This document shows positions 1-10,905 of a stretch of DNA of 64,000 bases, piece by piece. A model generated the notes under the pieces. That model saw nothing but the letters and a program-made list of their open reading frames with translations, did not search any database and had not been told where the DNA came from. The position numbers were made by a program, and so were the translations under genes. The stretch's first letter is position 1, and every line of letters starts with the position of its first letter. Origin of the DNA: Eupeodes corollae (taxonomy: Eukaryota; Arthropoda; Insecta; Diptera; Syrphidae); the NCBI RefSeq assembly GCF_945859685.1, contig NC_079147.1, forward strand, positions 195,345,174 through 195,409,173. Reading direction: 5' to 3'.

Positions 1-184
1 AGAAAAAAAAATTATTATTTAGTGTGTATGTGGGTCGCATACTTTGTTCTCTTCTCATATGCCTACATTCATATAAATAGATGTAGAAATTTGTGGTGTT
101 CCATTGTTTGCTTCAAAGTCACTATACGACACGATGACTACGCCAACAAGGACCTATCCACTTGGTCTTATGAAACAATATATA
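1..184. other. AT-rich flank, nothing recognised
   Basis: The short lead-in before the first transposon contains no motif I recognise. It ends in the TA dinucleotide at 183-184 that serves as the target site of the following mariner element. Confidence 0.5.
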
Positions 185-704
185 CAGGGTGGGTCAAAAT
201 AGACTTCTTATTTATTTAAAGTGATAATGACTCTTATATATGTTTTTTTTCGCGGGTAGATTTTAGCGCCCAGTGGCGGTCATTTTGCTTTATTGATATC
301 TGTCAAATCTGTCAAAATTGAAAGTTAATATCGAAATGAGTTTTAGTTAACGCAAATGTTGCGCGCATTGCGCCAATTTTACGGTAGACGTGGTGGCGCT
401 TCACAGTCGACCATTCAACGTTTGGTGGACAAATTTAAGAAGATTGGTTCAGAATCAATCGAATCAGCGTTCAAGGAACGCAAGATCTACCGACAACATC
501 GCTGCGGTCCGTGAAAGTGTAGAGCAGAACCGAGGTGGTCTATTCCTCACCATGCACAAGAACTCGGCCTCTCGCAAACTTCAACTTGGAAAATTTTGCG
601 TCGGGACTTGGGCCTACACCCGTACAACATTCAACTGACCCAGGAACTCAATGTTAATGACCATAGACAACGCCGCACCGTTTGTTCGTTGACTGGGCTT
701 CGAA

Positions 705-1106
705 TTGTTTGGAAGAGGACCCCAATTTTGGCTAAAAATCAGCTTTGGTGACGAGGTGCATTTTTGGATGAACGGCTGTGTTAACAAGCAAGATTTCCGT
801 ATATGGGATGACACTAACCAACGCCAGGTTCACCAGGTGATCCTTAAAAAAGGTACCTTTTGTTTTGGATTTTGGACCAGCCGCGGCGGCGTAATTGATC
901 TTGAAAACGACGTTAAAGAGGCGGGCACCGTCAACGGCGAGCGCTACATAGCCATGATAACAAATTTCTTATTTCCCAAATTAAACCATATGGACCTAGA
1001 CGCCATCGTGGTTCCAGCAGGACGGCGCGGCGGCGCTACGTGCCTCAAATCAAACGCCACGACATCTACACGCAACATCTACCCGCTCTTCTTAAAATCC
1101 CTTTAG
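705..1106 (+). pseudogene. Mariner transposase fragment (DDE core)
   Basis: This is the longest open piece of the transposase in the 185-1484 element. It aligns by eye with the better preserved transposase at 48450-49482: GDEVHFWMNGCVNKQDFRIW matches the DEAHFWLNGYANKQNCRIW region, and NGERYIAMITNFLFPKL matches NGDRYRSMLTNFLLPKM. The frame slips near the second catalytic aspartate, where the WFQQDGA motif lies in another frame, and the reading frame ends without the third aspartate. The family cuts and pastes DNA in the nucleus; this copy cannot encode an active enzyme. Confidence 0.75.
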
Positions 1107-1450
1107 AGTAATTAGTAATGATTGATCTTTTTTCCATTACAATAACACTTCATTGAAATTAAAAAATATATATTTTAATTACTTGTAATTGTAATCAAAA
1201 GTACAAGTAATTGAAAAGCAAGATCTTAGCACTTCAGGAAATTATTTTGTTTATTACATAAAATGTAATGATTACAGAAAAAAAGCTCTCATTACTGTTT
1301 TTTTGATCATTAGTTTTGTTTTCAATTGTATTTATGTAATTAACTTTCAAGTAATGGATTTTGTTCAATTACATATTAAGGTAATTGGAATTCAACAATT
1401 ACATTTAAAAGTAATTGAAAAAACTTATAAATATTTTAAATACAAGTAAC
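1100..1450. repeat. AT-rich block of GTAATTG/CAATTAC words
   Basis: The stretch contains many copies of taattac, gtaattg and their inversions, giving many small palindromes. Positions 1128-1205 resemble the reverse complement of about 41860-41935, and the words acaagtaattgaaaagca occur in both places. It looks like a dispersed non-autonomous element or internal sequence shared by two transposons. I see no coding potential. Confidence 0.45.
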
Positions 1451-1484
1451 TGTTACGTAAGTGATTTCGTTTTGGCCCACCCGG

Positions 1485-2855
1485 TAGTTTGTGTGTAGAC
1501 CTACCTACAATCATATAACTTTGAATATGTAAAGACTACATTTAAGGACATCCTCGTTAAAAAATCGTAGGTTGTACGTATTTTTTGAAGTGGGCAACGA
1601 ACGTTTCAGGATTAATAAAACAAAAAGTTATTTCTTAGTATTTTAATTTTTGTTTAAAGAAGTATTGGTGTATGCATGAATGAACACTACCACAAATACA
1701 AAATGAAATTCTATGAGTTCAATGAAAATATTAACAGCAAGGAAGAGTGAGAGTGAAAGAGAGAGCGAAAGTGAGAAAAGTGCGATTTATTCCTACGTAG
1801 GAATAATAGGGTGCGAGTGCATTGTTGGTTATTAATTTTTTTTTATTTTACTTTTATTAAAGTGGATTTTCTATTGTTTGTGGGACAATTGAAACGAATA
1901 AAAATGTAATTGCTTCCATAATAATTGTGTGTGTAGTTTTGAAGTGTGAAAGGGAATTTTAAAAGGGGATTGAGTTTATTTTGTTCGTTGTTTTCAATTT
2001 GCTTTCAGGCTATACGCAATTTCATTTTCATATGAAGATGTAGAACGTTCTTCCTCGCGTATAACCTTCATAATATGAATTTCCTCCTCCATTTTAAAGG
2101 ACATGTGAGTTTTTACATTTTCAAATTACATAAATGCGTAGGTTATATGTTAAGACAATAGAATTATTATATATATAAAACTCAACAATTGCCCACCGGC
2201 GGCGCTGACGTCCTATTTTTATATCTGTCATTTTTATACAAGTGACTTAGAGTCATAAGTGGGGTGAATGTAGGAAGCATTGCTTTGTTTGACACAACGT
2301 CATCGTCATCATCAACATTTTTCAAGGATTGACAAACAGCGATTTAAAGTTCATCGTTTTTTCTAAATCGATTTTTGTTTTTCTTAGAAACTAGGAGTAT
2401 TTTTTGAGATTTAATTAAAGTTCAAAATGAACGGTTCAAAAAATGGAAAGAATATAAGATGTAAACTGGAGATTTTTTGTAAATAAGTGCCATAATTATG
2501 GTTTCTATACAAATATTATTTTAATTTTGTCAAAATATGAATATGTTATAAAAATGGTTGAAGCACTTGGAGCAGTGAAATGTATTCAAACACATGTTTG
2601 ACGTTCAACATTTATATATAGCTTCAAAAGTTTTATACTTAGAAGCCTTAGAAAAGTGGTCGATAAGTAATGAATTCTATGAGATCCATTTGTTAAATTT
2701 GCAGATTTGAAGATTGGTATTTTTTTTTATTTTATCCAAATCTTATAGAAATTATATTAAAGAGTGGTTAAATTTTAAGGGCCGATGTTTATTAGTAAAT
2801 TATTGTCATTTCTTTTCAATATGATACAAATGGTATGTTTCTGTTATGTATGCAA
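1485..2855. other. Non-coding block with possible regulatory sites
   Basis: No element or coding exon is recognised. The block holds a GAGA-rich tract and palindrome (separate entry). It also has an AT-rich TATA-like run near 2168-2180, followed by a GC-rich stretch with a tgacgtc word near 2207. A good acceptor-like tract ends at 2008 and a gtgagt donor-like site starts at 2105, but all frames between them contain stops. Confidence 0.35.
1743..1806. promoter_or_regulatory. GAGA-rich tract beside a perfect 20-bp palindrome
   Basis: Positions 1743-1780 are almost pure purine with repeated GAGAG/GAAAG words, the kind of sequence bound by GAGA factor in flies. Seven bases on, 1787-1806 reads ttattcctacgtaggaataa, a perfect palindrome. 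A symmetric site next to a GAGA tract suggests an enhancer or insulator-like element bound by a dimer. The call is inference from pattern only. Confidence 0.3.
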
Positions 2856-3068
2856 CAAAATATCAGCCAAATGACCGCCGCGCACCTCGGCAGAACAACT
2901 GCTACGGATGATCTGAACTTTCGATGAAGCTAAAGCATAATTATGAGGTTCCATGCCGTTAATGTGCCGAATTATCTCATTCTGTAGGTCTTGCATTGTT
3001 GCTAGCTTATGGACGTACACCTTGTCTTTTAAATAACCCCAAAGAAAGAAGTTGAACGAAAGAGCTTA
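2856..3068 (-). mobile_element. Mariner-type transposase 3' fragment
   Basis: On the minus strand the translation gives FFLWGYLKDKVYVHK followed by an EIIRHIN helix. This matches the end of mariner-like transposases just after the third catalytic aspartate (compare DYFLWGYVKSKVYTNKP at 48,600). The upstream catalytic blocks are missing and no TIR was found. It is a short dead relic. Confidence 0.6.
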
Positions 3069-3339
3069 AAATGCTTCGAAACATAAGAAACAAGGCTTGG
3101 AAAAATCTTATAAAATACATGTCCCCTGAAGATCATAAATGTTAACTTCTTTAAGCAGTGTAAATCTCTCTACAATTATTTACATGTAGAATATTTTATA
3201 GATATGGAAAGTTCTCTTAGCTTGACCCCAAAAGGTTTTGGAAATTCGTCAATATAAAACAGTGGAGTCAATATAAAATGGTGACTATCCAGTAAATATA
3301 TTTTAAATAACTTAGTAACTACTCAAGAAATTTCATTAA

Positions 3340-4095
3340 TTTTTCATTTTCTTCATATACTTGCGAGAATATCGTCAGACTACCTTAAGTAGTGTTAAAA
3401 TCACGTTAGACAAAATCTTGCATTACTTAAGGATGATTATTCCTCTGATCCCAATGGAATTCTTCCAATTTCTTTAAAAACAAATGTAAGTCCTTAGTGG
3501 CATCTCCCCTTTTTTCTATAGTTGCACGTTAGTGCTTTGGCAAATTTAAAACCTTGTGGAAAAAAAGCACTTATTACACCAGTGTTTAAAAAGGGTTATA
3601 AGTTTGACATTATCAATTACAGACAAATCTCTAAGCTCTAAGCTTTGGCAAATTTAAAACCTTGTGGAAAAAAAGGATTTATTACACCAGTCTTTAAAAA
3701 GGGTTATAAGTTTGACATTAGCAATTACAGACAAATCTCTAAACTCTCCTGAATTCCAAAGATTTTTGAACAAGTTGGTTGCAAGAATTTAAAATGGTTG
3801 TATGCGAAAACGTTCGACAATTACAAATCTACTAGCATTTTTACATAGCTGCTTAAATACCCTAGACCTCGGTCAACTGTATTTACAATAATTATTCTAA
3901 AGCTCTTGACTAACTTTCCCATAATACCATCACAGTTAAGCTAAGGCCAATTGGGATTCCTTCTCAATCTATCACATGGTTTTTTCCTATATTCAAAATA
4001 GATCATATCAAGTTCTTTTTCCAAACCTTCATTGCCAAATCAGGAGTTCCTCAGGGTAGTCATTTAGGACCTCTACTCTTTAACTTAACTATCAA
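3340..4095 (+). mobile_element. Non-LTR retrotransposon RT fragment (GSHLGP family)
   Basis: Scattered frames encode reverse-transcriptase fingers and palm motifs: ITPVFKKGYKFDI..NYRQISKLS (3575-3750, twice), a degenerate STV..FS-AFD region (3860-3950), and a GVPQGSHLGPLLF-like motif near 4030-4085. The fragment has many stops. It carries an internal 108-bp tandem duplication. It belongs with the copies at 4096-6500 and 59840-61140 by shared motifs. Clade is CR1/Jockey-like; I cannot place it more exactly. Confidence 0.65.
3535..3750 (+). repeat. 108-bp tandem duplication inside an RT fragment
   Basis: The segment starting ctttggcaaatttaaaacc occurs at 3535 and again at 3643 with only a few mismatches. 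The period of 108 is a multiple of three, so the duplication repeated 36 codons of the RT finger region (…ITPVFKKGYKFDI…) without shifting frame. It occurred in an already decaying copy or shortly before. Confidence 0.8.
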
Positions 4096-6500
4096 TAATG
4101 GTCGCGGAATTCTTGTCGCTATCAACAATACTTTCACTGGCTACCTGATTGACGATTTTCGATCAACAGATATCGAAATACTATGGTTGCGAAATTAAAT
4201 GGCAACAAATTTATTGTATCAGCATTCATACCCCCAAGCTCCAAGAACGAGGTTTATGATAAACTAAACGATTGTATAGAAAGTATTTTTATCCTTTTGG
4301 AGCATGAAGACGAAGTATTAATTGTTAGTGATTTTTAATTTACCCAATCACAGTTAGATTCAAATTGATGACGATAACTTCTACGTTCCAATAAATGCGT
4401 CATCTTCAAATGAGCTTTTATTAACATGTCTTCATGTGGCTTAAATCAACTCAACGGTGTAAAGAACCGTTTTGGAAAAACACTCGATCTGTTACTTTTC
4501 TCCGGAACCATGTGCTCTGAAGCAGCTGTGATTTCTTCTGCTATCAAAATTGTGGACGAAGATCGCCATCATCCTGCGTTAGACATAGCACTTAATTTAA
4601 ACATGGCTTTTCCCAAATGCTATCTAGGTTAGGTTAGGTTAGGTTATAGAGGCTGTCCAAGATGGAAACGGACACACTTGGGCCAGTTTAATGGCCCATT
4701 GTGATACCACATGAATCTTGAAGCTTCCTCCTAAGCTCAATGGAACCAGCTTGAGTCCCTTACGAAACGTTTCTTGCGTTTTCGAGCTAGAGCAGGGCAT
4801 GTGCAGAGAAGATGAAGAACCGTTTCTTCCTCTTCCTCGTCCATACAGCTTCTGCAAAAGTCATTTGAGAATACGCCTAGTCTCGTGGCGTGCTTTTCTA
4901 TTAGACAGTGTCCGGTTATGACACCTATTATCGAGCTTATATGCGATCTGCTTAGAGAGAGCAAGCACCTCGAACGTTTTAAATAAAAATATGCTATCTA
5001 ATAACAACAAACTAAAATTCAACATTAGTAGGTGTAATTTTGGAAACCTTATTAACTTATTATGTACGATCAACCGGGATTTATTTTGTACCTTAAATAT
5101 TGCAATATGTATAACATTTTCTATTTAACTTTTTTTGACTGTTTCTAAAAAACGATTCCATTTAAAAAGACTCGAAATAACTTGAGTGTTCCACCATGGT
5201 TTGATTCTCACGTTAAAAACTTAAAAAACAAAAGAAAAAGCTTAGATAAATTATAATCAAACTCTAACATCGTATATGATGACTAAATTCGGAAAATGGA
5301 ATTAAACCCTGAAAATAATCTTGATAGTTCTTGGAAATTCAATAATCGTAAGAAGAAAACATGTGGGTACCCTAACTTAATTACTGATCCGACATCAATT
5401 GAGCCAAGAATAATTGGACCATGTTTGCAAAACTACTTTTGTAGATTATAGTACTATTAGTTTTCCTATCACATCTACCACTATTATAAATTTCCTCCAC
5501 TTAAATTCTGTCCTTAATAGTATTCTACAACTTGACGAATGTTTTTGTCCTGGTCCAAAGTAGATCGTTTCTTTACTGATTTCAGCAAGGCCTTTGACAA
5601 ATTGTGTAATAAAACATTACTTCTATCGCAGCAAGGTTTTAACGACTATTTTATAAATTGGATCTCCTCATATTTACAAGGTAGACGTTATAGTGTTCAA
5701 TTTCGTAACGAGTGTTCAAGTTCATTTGTTTTAAATTCTGGTGTCCCTCAGGGTAGTCACCTTGGGCCTATTCTATGTGTCTTATTTATAAATGACTTGG
5801 TTTCGATCATACAAAGATTCGTCTGTCCTTATATATGCTGATGAAATTCAACTTTTAAAAAAAATTAACTCTCTATCTGGCTGTCTTCTCTTGGAAGAAG
5901 ACTTAATATTATTCAGGGAATGATGCAATAATAATCGTCTTGTTTTAAATGTTGACAAATGTAAAACAATAAGTTTTACACGCAAACAAGTTTCACTCGT
6001 TTTTAGTTAATGTTTGATTCTTGTCCTTTAAGTAAAGTATATGTATTTTTTGACTTGAGTGTTGCCTTAGATTCTAAGCTAACATTTAATGAACATATTA
6101 TGGTTAAAAAAGCAAATGGGATTCGAGGTTTTATTAAGAGATTTGGTAGTGATTTCCGTGATCCATACGTTTTAAAATTATTTTTTGAAGCATATTAATT
6201 TGGTTTTTAGTAGACCCAAGTAAGGGTTTTTTAAACGTTTATCTGAAGAATATTATCCTTATTTTTCTCTCACTTTATATTAAACTTTGTTCCGCCCCCT
6301 TCCTTCATACACAACCAAGATTTGGACCCCTTTTTATGAGATCGACAAGAATAGGATTGAACTTGTTCAACAAAACTTTATATGTTTTGCCTTAAGATGG
6401 TATCGTTACAACCTTTCTCCTTATGAACATCGGATTAGGATTTTTCAATGTGACAGTTAATTATGATATTGTCTTTATTCGCTGGAAAAAATAAGGTATA
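4096..6500 (+). mobile_element. Decayed non-LTR retrotransposon with endonuclease and RT
   Basis: The order is that of an APE-type non-LTR ORF2. The endonuclease is seen as GRGILVAINN (4105), a VSDFNLPN-like active-site strand (4325-4345) and GKTLDLLLFS (4470-4500). A linker with VPPWFDSHVKNLKNKRKSLDK follows (5190-5250). RT motif A is FTDFSKAFDK (5572-5600), then SGVPQGSHLGPI (5737-5770), a YADEI catalytic box (5835-5850), and a thumb VLDSKLTFNEHI (6060-6100). The box has E where the second aspartate is expected. A LOA-like 3' end is inserted at 4627-4990. Frameshifts and stops throughout show it is dead. Confidence 0.75.
4627..4990 (-). mobile_element. LOA-like retrotransposon 3' end, 5'-truncated, with TSD
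   Basis: The insert reads on the minus strand. Its tail is at 4627-4650 as (ggtta)n, i.e. (TAACC)n on the element strand. Upstream is the C-terminal cysteine motif NDFCRSCMDEEEEETVLHLL…CTCPAL, as in the copies at 20640-20950 and 50711-51151. It is bordered by the 10-bp direct repeat atgctatcta at 4617-4626 and 4991-5000, a target-site duplication. Removing it restores the continuous linker of the host retrotransposon. The 5' truncation is typical of target-primed reverse transcription. Confidence 0.85.
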
Positions 6501-8030
6501 GAAGAAAAAAATCTTTGTTAGAAAAGCAATAAAGTTTGTGCCCAAAAACTAAGCAAACAGACCAATGTTATCTATCAATGTTATGTTTCTTTTAATAAAA
6601 ATTATTAAGTTCGATTTATTTGCCATAATATTTTTCATTATCAAAAGAAACCGTACACAACTCATCACTTAAATGCAAATTTTATTTAAAAAAAAATTAA
6701 ATACGTTTCAAAATTTTGTATTGAAGTATCCTCAACCTCTACTTCAAGTTCAATTCAAATCAAATTCTTTCAAAATGAATCATCCGATGCAAAATTTAAG
6801 TAAAGTTTAAATAAGTACCCACTTGAAGCCGGCCGACACGTCTCGGGCTTCGCAGCGGCGGCGTCGGCGGTGGTGGCGGTAAAAAATAAACCTTGACCAT
6901 AATTGATATCTTCGTGTTGAAAATTGATAATGAAGAACTTGAAAGTTGAAACAAAGATTCTTATAATTGCATTTGACGTGTGTTTCTGTTTTCTTCGTTT
7001 CGTTTGTTTGGGTTAGTTTTTTTAAGTGCGCCTTCAAGAAGACCCTCACCCAAAAAAAAGACATGGTACCATACGTATCATAAAAATTGAACGGAAGTTG
7101 TTGTTGATGTCTTAAAATAAAAAAAAGTCTTAAAGAAGAGCGCTTCTTATTCAATTTCCCTCCGTCATCCAATGCCCACCACCTACAACGTGCTTATCTA
7201 AAGAAAAGTATGGAACAATATCCGTTTGAGTTTTTTTTACTTTAATATTTCAAGTCACGTTCGACATGAAAGCGAATGTTTTGGGAACAAAATGAGGAGT
7301 TAACATTATACACCATTCATTCGTATATTGACACCATACACCAGCCATGCCACATACAAACTATTCCTAAACAGCAGAAGATAGTTTTTGATGATGTTGA
7401 TGGCTTCTGGCTATATCTTGAAAAGTAATTCAATATTTTTTTTTTCATTTAAATCTTTTGAACACAGATTACACAATTTTTGGAAGCTACAATATTTTGA
7501 TTAAAATCATTTTGTATCAACATGAAATTTCCACGAATTTTAATTTAAGGCAAAAGACATCACCATAAAAGATTGATATAAGGTGAAACAAAATTCAATA
7601 TTCAAGACCATACATTTTGCAAATAAATTTTGTTCTCTAATACGTCAAAATGAATTTGACGACTACCGAAACTCATGGAACATGAAGAAAATCATAACCT
7701 TTATAATGCGGAGTATTTGAGTTCAAATTTCTCTTTAGAGGGAATGTTAATGCAGGATTTTTTCATTGTGACGGTTGTGACACTTGTGATTTATAAAACT
7801 ATAAATCCATTCAAATGCTGCGGAATTGAAGCAAACATTTTTGTGTCAAGTGCTTTTTAACAGTGCATCGTATCTTTTGATACATTTTTGTTGCTGTTTG
7901 TTGTTACAGGACACGAGACGGGAAAAATCTCGGTCTTGTCTCGCTTAGACAAATAAATTTTGTTATTGATTGCTCTGGAAAAAAGTATTAGGTGATCAAA
8001 TTCGGAAACTTCTCATTTTTAGGTCGCAAC
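6500..8030. other. Unassigned non-coding DNA with a GC-rich island
   Basis: No element is recognised. A short GC-rich block with CGG/GGC repeats lies at about 6826-6880, standing out from AT-rich surroundings. The open frame covering it on the minus strand (6807-7172) reads low-complexity residues and I do not regard it as a gene. A pyrimidine tract with cag ending at 7909 resembles a splice acceptor, but no exon follows with confidence. Confidence 0.35.
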
Positions 8031-9400
8031 TTCTTTTACTCAGTCGATGTTTTTTTTGTATATTAGTGAACAATCAAAGGGTTTAAGAAAAAAGGTGTCG
8101 GTGTACATTGGTTTTGAATTCTTGAACATTGCAATGACAGTAAATGAGCGTGTCAAGGCACATTCGCGTAGTACGGTTAAAAAACGAATATCTGAACTTC
8201 ATAGTACGGCCCATGTTGTGGTCAAGATTAAACTGATAAGTATACTCTGTTAAAATAATGGTACAAATGGTTCGATACTTGAGTGCCATAATTTAGTTTA
8301 TATCACCAATCATTTTAAAAGCTTTAATTTCTACATTGCTAAATAGGCTCAAGTAAAATTCTAGAACACCAGCCCAGAGATGGGAGTTATACTCAAGGCT
8401 TGGTCGTATATAATTGTAGCCAAATCAGCTATGAGAGCAAGAGCATTTATTTTGTAGATTCTAAAATTGAATCCGTCCAAAAATGGTTCGAAAAAAAATT
8501 ATAATCCAATGAAGAAGGGATTTTGAAAGCCTGAATTTTTCGAATAGGGACCAATTATAGCTATCATTGGTATTTATGATTGAAAATTTAGTTTTGAGAT
8601 TTAAAAGCGAATAAGAGAGTCAAAATTTACTATGTTTGGTGTCGAAATGAAGCTGACTTAACTAACTTTTAAGTTCATTTTTAATTTTTTAATGCTGAAA
8701 TCATTTTCAATGAACAGCTGATTGTTGATTTTATATTTGGAAACATATTCGTTCCACTGAAAGCATTCCATATTCGTTGTATTCTTAGTTATCAGTTTTC
8801 TTTTCAATGATGAACTCTAACCTTAAATGCTTGATTGCAATCAGGTAATAGTTGATTCCAAATTTTTGTCCAAGGAAAGAAATTTTCAATGAAAGCTATA
8901 AACAACCTTTTAAAACAATTTCAATGATTGGTTTCAATGATGATATTCAATGATAGCTACATATAACTGACCCTTAATAGAGCAAGATGATATAGTTTAT
9001 CAAAAGCCTTTGAAGCTTTCGTTCTGCAAGATATTTTTCAACCTAATTATTATTAATCAGCGTTTGCATGACCTTGGAAAAAAGAGACGTTAATGATATC
9101 GGATGATATTTTGAGGGAGAAGAAGATTTGCCTTTCTTAGGAATTGGCTAAGCAAATACTGTTTTCCAACTACTAGAAACGAGCTCAAAATCATATGATA
9201 AATGGAAAAATTTATGGAAAGGCTTTGTAAGCGTTTAAGAACACCTTCTTAGAATAATAGTGGGGATACTATCCGGACCGAAAATTGTATGCATGTTGAA
9301 ATATTATAGGACTCTCGCGAAGTAAGAATATTGTCATTGACATATTGACAACAAGCCTAAGGACCAGGATATTACGAATTCCTGGATGTGAAAATTGTTG
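8030..9400 (-). mobile_element. Jockey-like non-LTR retrotransposon remnant (SVLSPT family)
   Basis: On the minus strand, 9000-9340 translates in shifting frames to GPDSIPTIILRRCS…LTKPF and PIPKKGKSSSPSKYHPISLTSLFSKVMQTL, the RT fingers of the family best seen at 38985-40970. The part at 8340-8546 matches the thumb/C-terminal region, with IWAGVLEF-like words, and 8030-8340 matches the 3' region also found at 52890-53270, 58925-59170 and 63340-64000. A MITE-like insert separates the halves at 8547-8974. No long open frame remains. Confidence 0.65.
8547..8974. mobile_element. MITE-like insert with imperfect TIRs
   Basis: The left end reads gggaccaattatagctatca. The reverse complement of the right end reads agggtcagttatatgtagct followed by atcattg, which matches it with a small gap. 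The interior is AT-rich and full of caatgat/atcattg words, with no coding potential. It interrupts the retrotransposon at 8030-9400 so that the flanks join into the family's expected sequence (cgaata + gagcaagatg). The short duplication aata fits the borders, but the TSD length is uncertain. Superfamily unknown. Confidence 0.5.
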
Positions 9401-9479
9401 GCTATATTTCGTTCGGATGCATTTTGTTATTAAGTCTTTGTTTGTAGAATATTTTTTCCATATAACATTTTAAGACTTA

Positions 9480-10580
9480 AAACCTTTAACATAATCTCCC
9501 ATACAGACAGGGACTCACTAATAGAAATAAGACTTAGAAGAAACACTAGTCAAGACCGAGGGTCTTAGGAGGATTCGTAGGATTGAAAATGGTCTATTAC
9601 AGGGAGCGGTGTATTCGCCGATTCTCTTCAGCATTTACACCAGCGATCTGATAGGTAGTCTAACTAGGGCAACTGCGTACTCCGACGATATAATTGCCTA
9701 CAGATCAACCCGAAGGTTATTAGAACTCTCATCGAGAAGATTCAGAGATATTGCAACGACTTGATACTGAAAATAAACGTCCAGAACTCAAAGACAATTC
9801 TATTAAAGACTCCGTCGGCTAAGGCCACAAGATATACGTGCAAGATGGTCATCATTGATCGGCACGGTCAGCGTTAAACGAGCAAAAGCGTACTGAAGAA
9901 CATCGGAATTGGGTTAGATCAATATTTATATTTATATATGCTCTGACTAGAGCCAGAGGAGCCTTCGGTCTGATTAAAAAGCAGTTTTACAGCACTTGAC
10001 TTAGCCCAAGAGTGAAGGTAATTTGCTACATGGCCCTCATACAGCAGTAGATCGTTTATGGCTGTCCTGTGTGGTTCAATGTTGCCCCTTCTATGAGGGA
10101 GAAAAGTTTCGGGTGTTCGAGAGGCAGAGTTAATGACGCTGTACTGGGTTACATCGAACAGCCGAATCTTCCAGTGTTAATTATTTTAGAGGTCCTATGC
10201 AACGGCGCTTAAATCAACAGAATTGATAATTTCGTGATAAAACTCGTTCGAGTTCACATTGCAAGAGCTATGTCTTCAAACAACAATTTAATTTTCGGGG
10301 CGTTATATCCGAACGATGAGTATTTTAAAAGTGCATGGTTGAGTGGCTTCATTCCACCAGAGGCATTCCCCTTATTTGGATAGAAACGATCTGATACAGG
10401 ATAGATTGACATTTCCGCTAATCTACTACGTTACACGAAGAACCTTAGATAGGCTATTCCTTTTCCACGGGACGTCATATTTAAGCCCAAACGGGACCGA
10501 ATTGATAGGGTGAAGCAGGAGAACCAGTTTTGATGGCTTTAATCGGAACTTGATGAAATTTAAATATAGTATTAAGTATT
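9480..10580 (+). mobile_element. Jockey-clade retrotransposon remnant (RT)
   Basis: Frames between 9590 and 10550 read GLLQGAVYSPILFSIYTSDL (9590-9650), the RT motif before the active site, then TAYSDDIIAYRS (9668-9705), where the usual YADD box is YSDD. Downstream are ICYMALI…YGCPVWFNVAPS (10020-10090) and KFRVFERQ…RRCTGLHR (10100-10160), the Jockey thumb and C-terminal region. NLIFGALYPNDEYFKSAWLSGF (10290-10350) matches the usual end of such ORF2 proteins. Multiple stops and frameshifts show it is inactive. Both ends are unclear. Confidence 0.7.
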
Positions 10581-10639
10581 ATAGCTCAACTAAGAGTGTC
10601 CGTATGGGCCCAGTAAGTTAGTTGTAATCTTCGGTCGTA

Positions 10640-10905
10640 ATTCTCGCGCTATTAGACAGGTTGAGTGAGACACCAGTTGGACGAAGTGTCGAATATATTG
10701 CTGCCGTTTAGGCGTCCGTATCAAATTATCCAAAAGAGTCTATTTCACGGAGTTCTGAAGAATTGGGCATCGCTTGGCATATTTTTTTCTTAAGGATCTT
10801 GGTTTACTCAAGAATTGAAGTCGATCGACCATGTTTTCTTATTGGGAAAGTTTGCAAGCCTTAATAAGAAGACCTATTATTAAGAAAATTTGAACCAGTT
10901 GGTAG
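10640..10905 (+). mobile_element. Mariner transposase N-terminal fragment
   Basis: The translation SVEYIAAV-ASVSNYPKESISRSSEELGI corresponds to the linker and second helix-turn-helix of mariner-like transposases (compare TEENIASVSKSVAEDREMSI in the 48450-49482 copy). It is followed by a degenerate ILxxDLG region. Stops interrupt it, catalytic blocks are missing, and no TIR was identified. Confidence 0.5.

Larger units (their letters stand above)
185..1484 (+). mobile_element. Decayed mariner-type transposon with both TIRs
   Basis: The ends are cagggtgggtcaaaa at 185 and, on the other strand, ccgggtgggccaaaa ending at 1484. Each end is bordered by TA (183-184 and 1485-1486), the target duplication of Tc1/mariner elements. 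Between them is a frameshifted transposase on the plus strand: helix-turn-helix remnants around 470-620, the first catalytic block GDEVHFWMNG near 748-780, and the second block WFQQDGA near 1008-1030 in a neighbouring frame. The part carrying the third aspartate is absent. Its place (about 1100-1450) is taken by AT-rich DNA full of GTAATTG/CAATTAC words. Several frameshifts make it dead. Confidence 0.8.

Noticed and set aside
2009..2104. Candidate exon between a good acceptor and a gtgagt donor
   Set aside because: All three frames have stops within 96 bases and no similarity is recognised; it could only be untranslated.
4627..4650. TTAGG-type telomere or chromosome end
   Set aside because: Only a few units, in the middle of the window, and attached to the 3' end of a retrotransposon in three places.
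6807..7172. 121-residue minus-strand protein
   Set aside because: Low-complexity composition driven by the CGG-rich island and AT-rich flank; no domain.
7909..7990. Exon after an acceptor-like ttgttgttacag
   Set aside because: The following open frame is short (about 26 codons), ends in a stop and has no donor or similarity.
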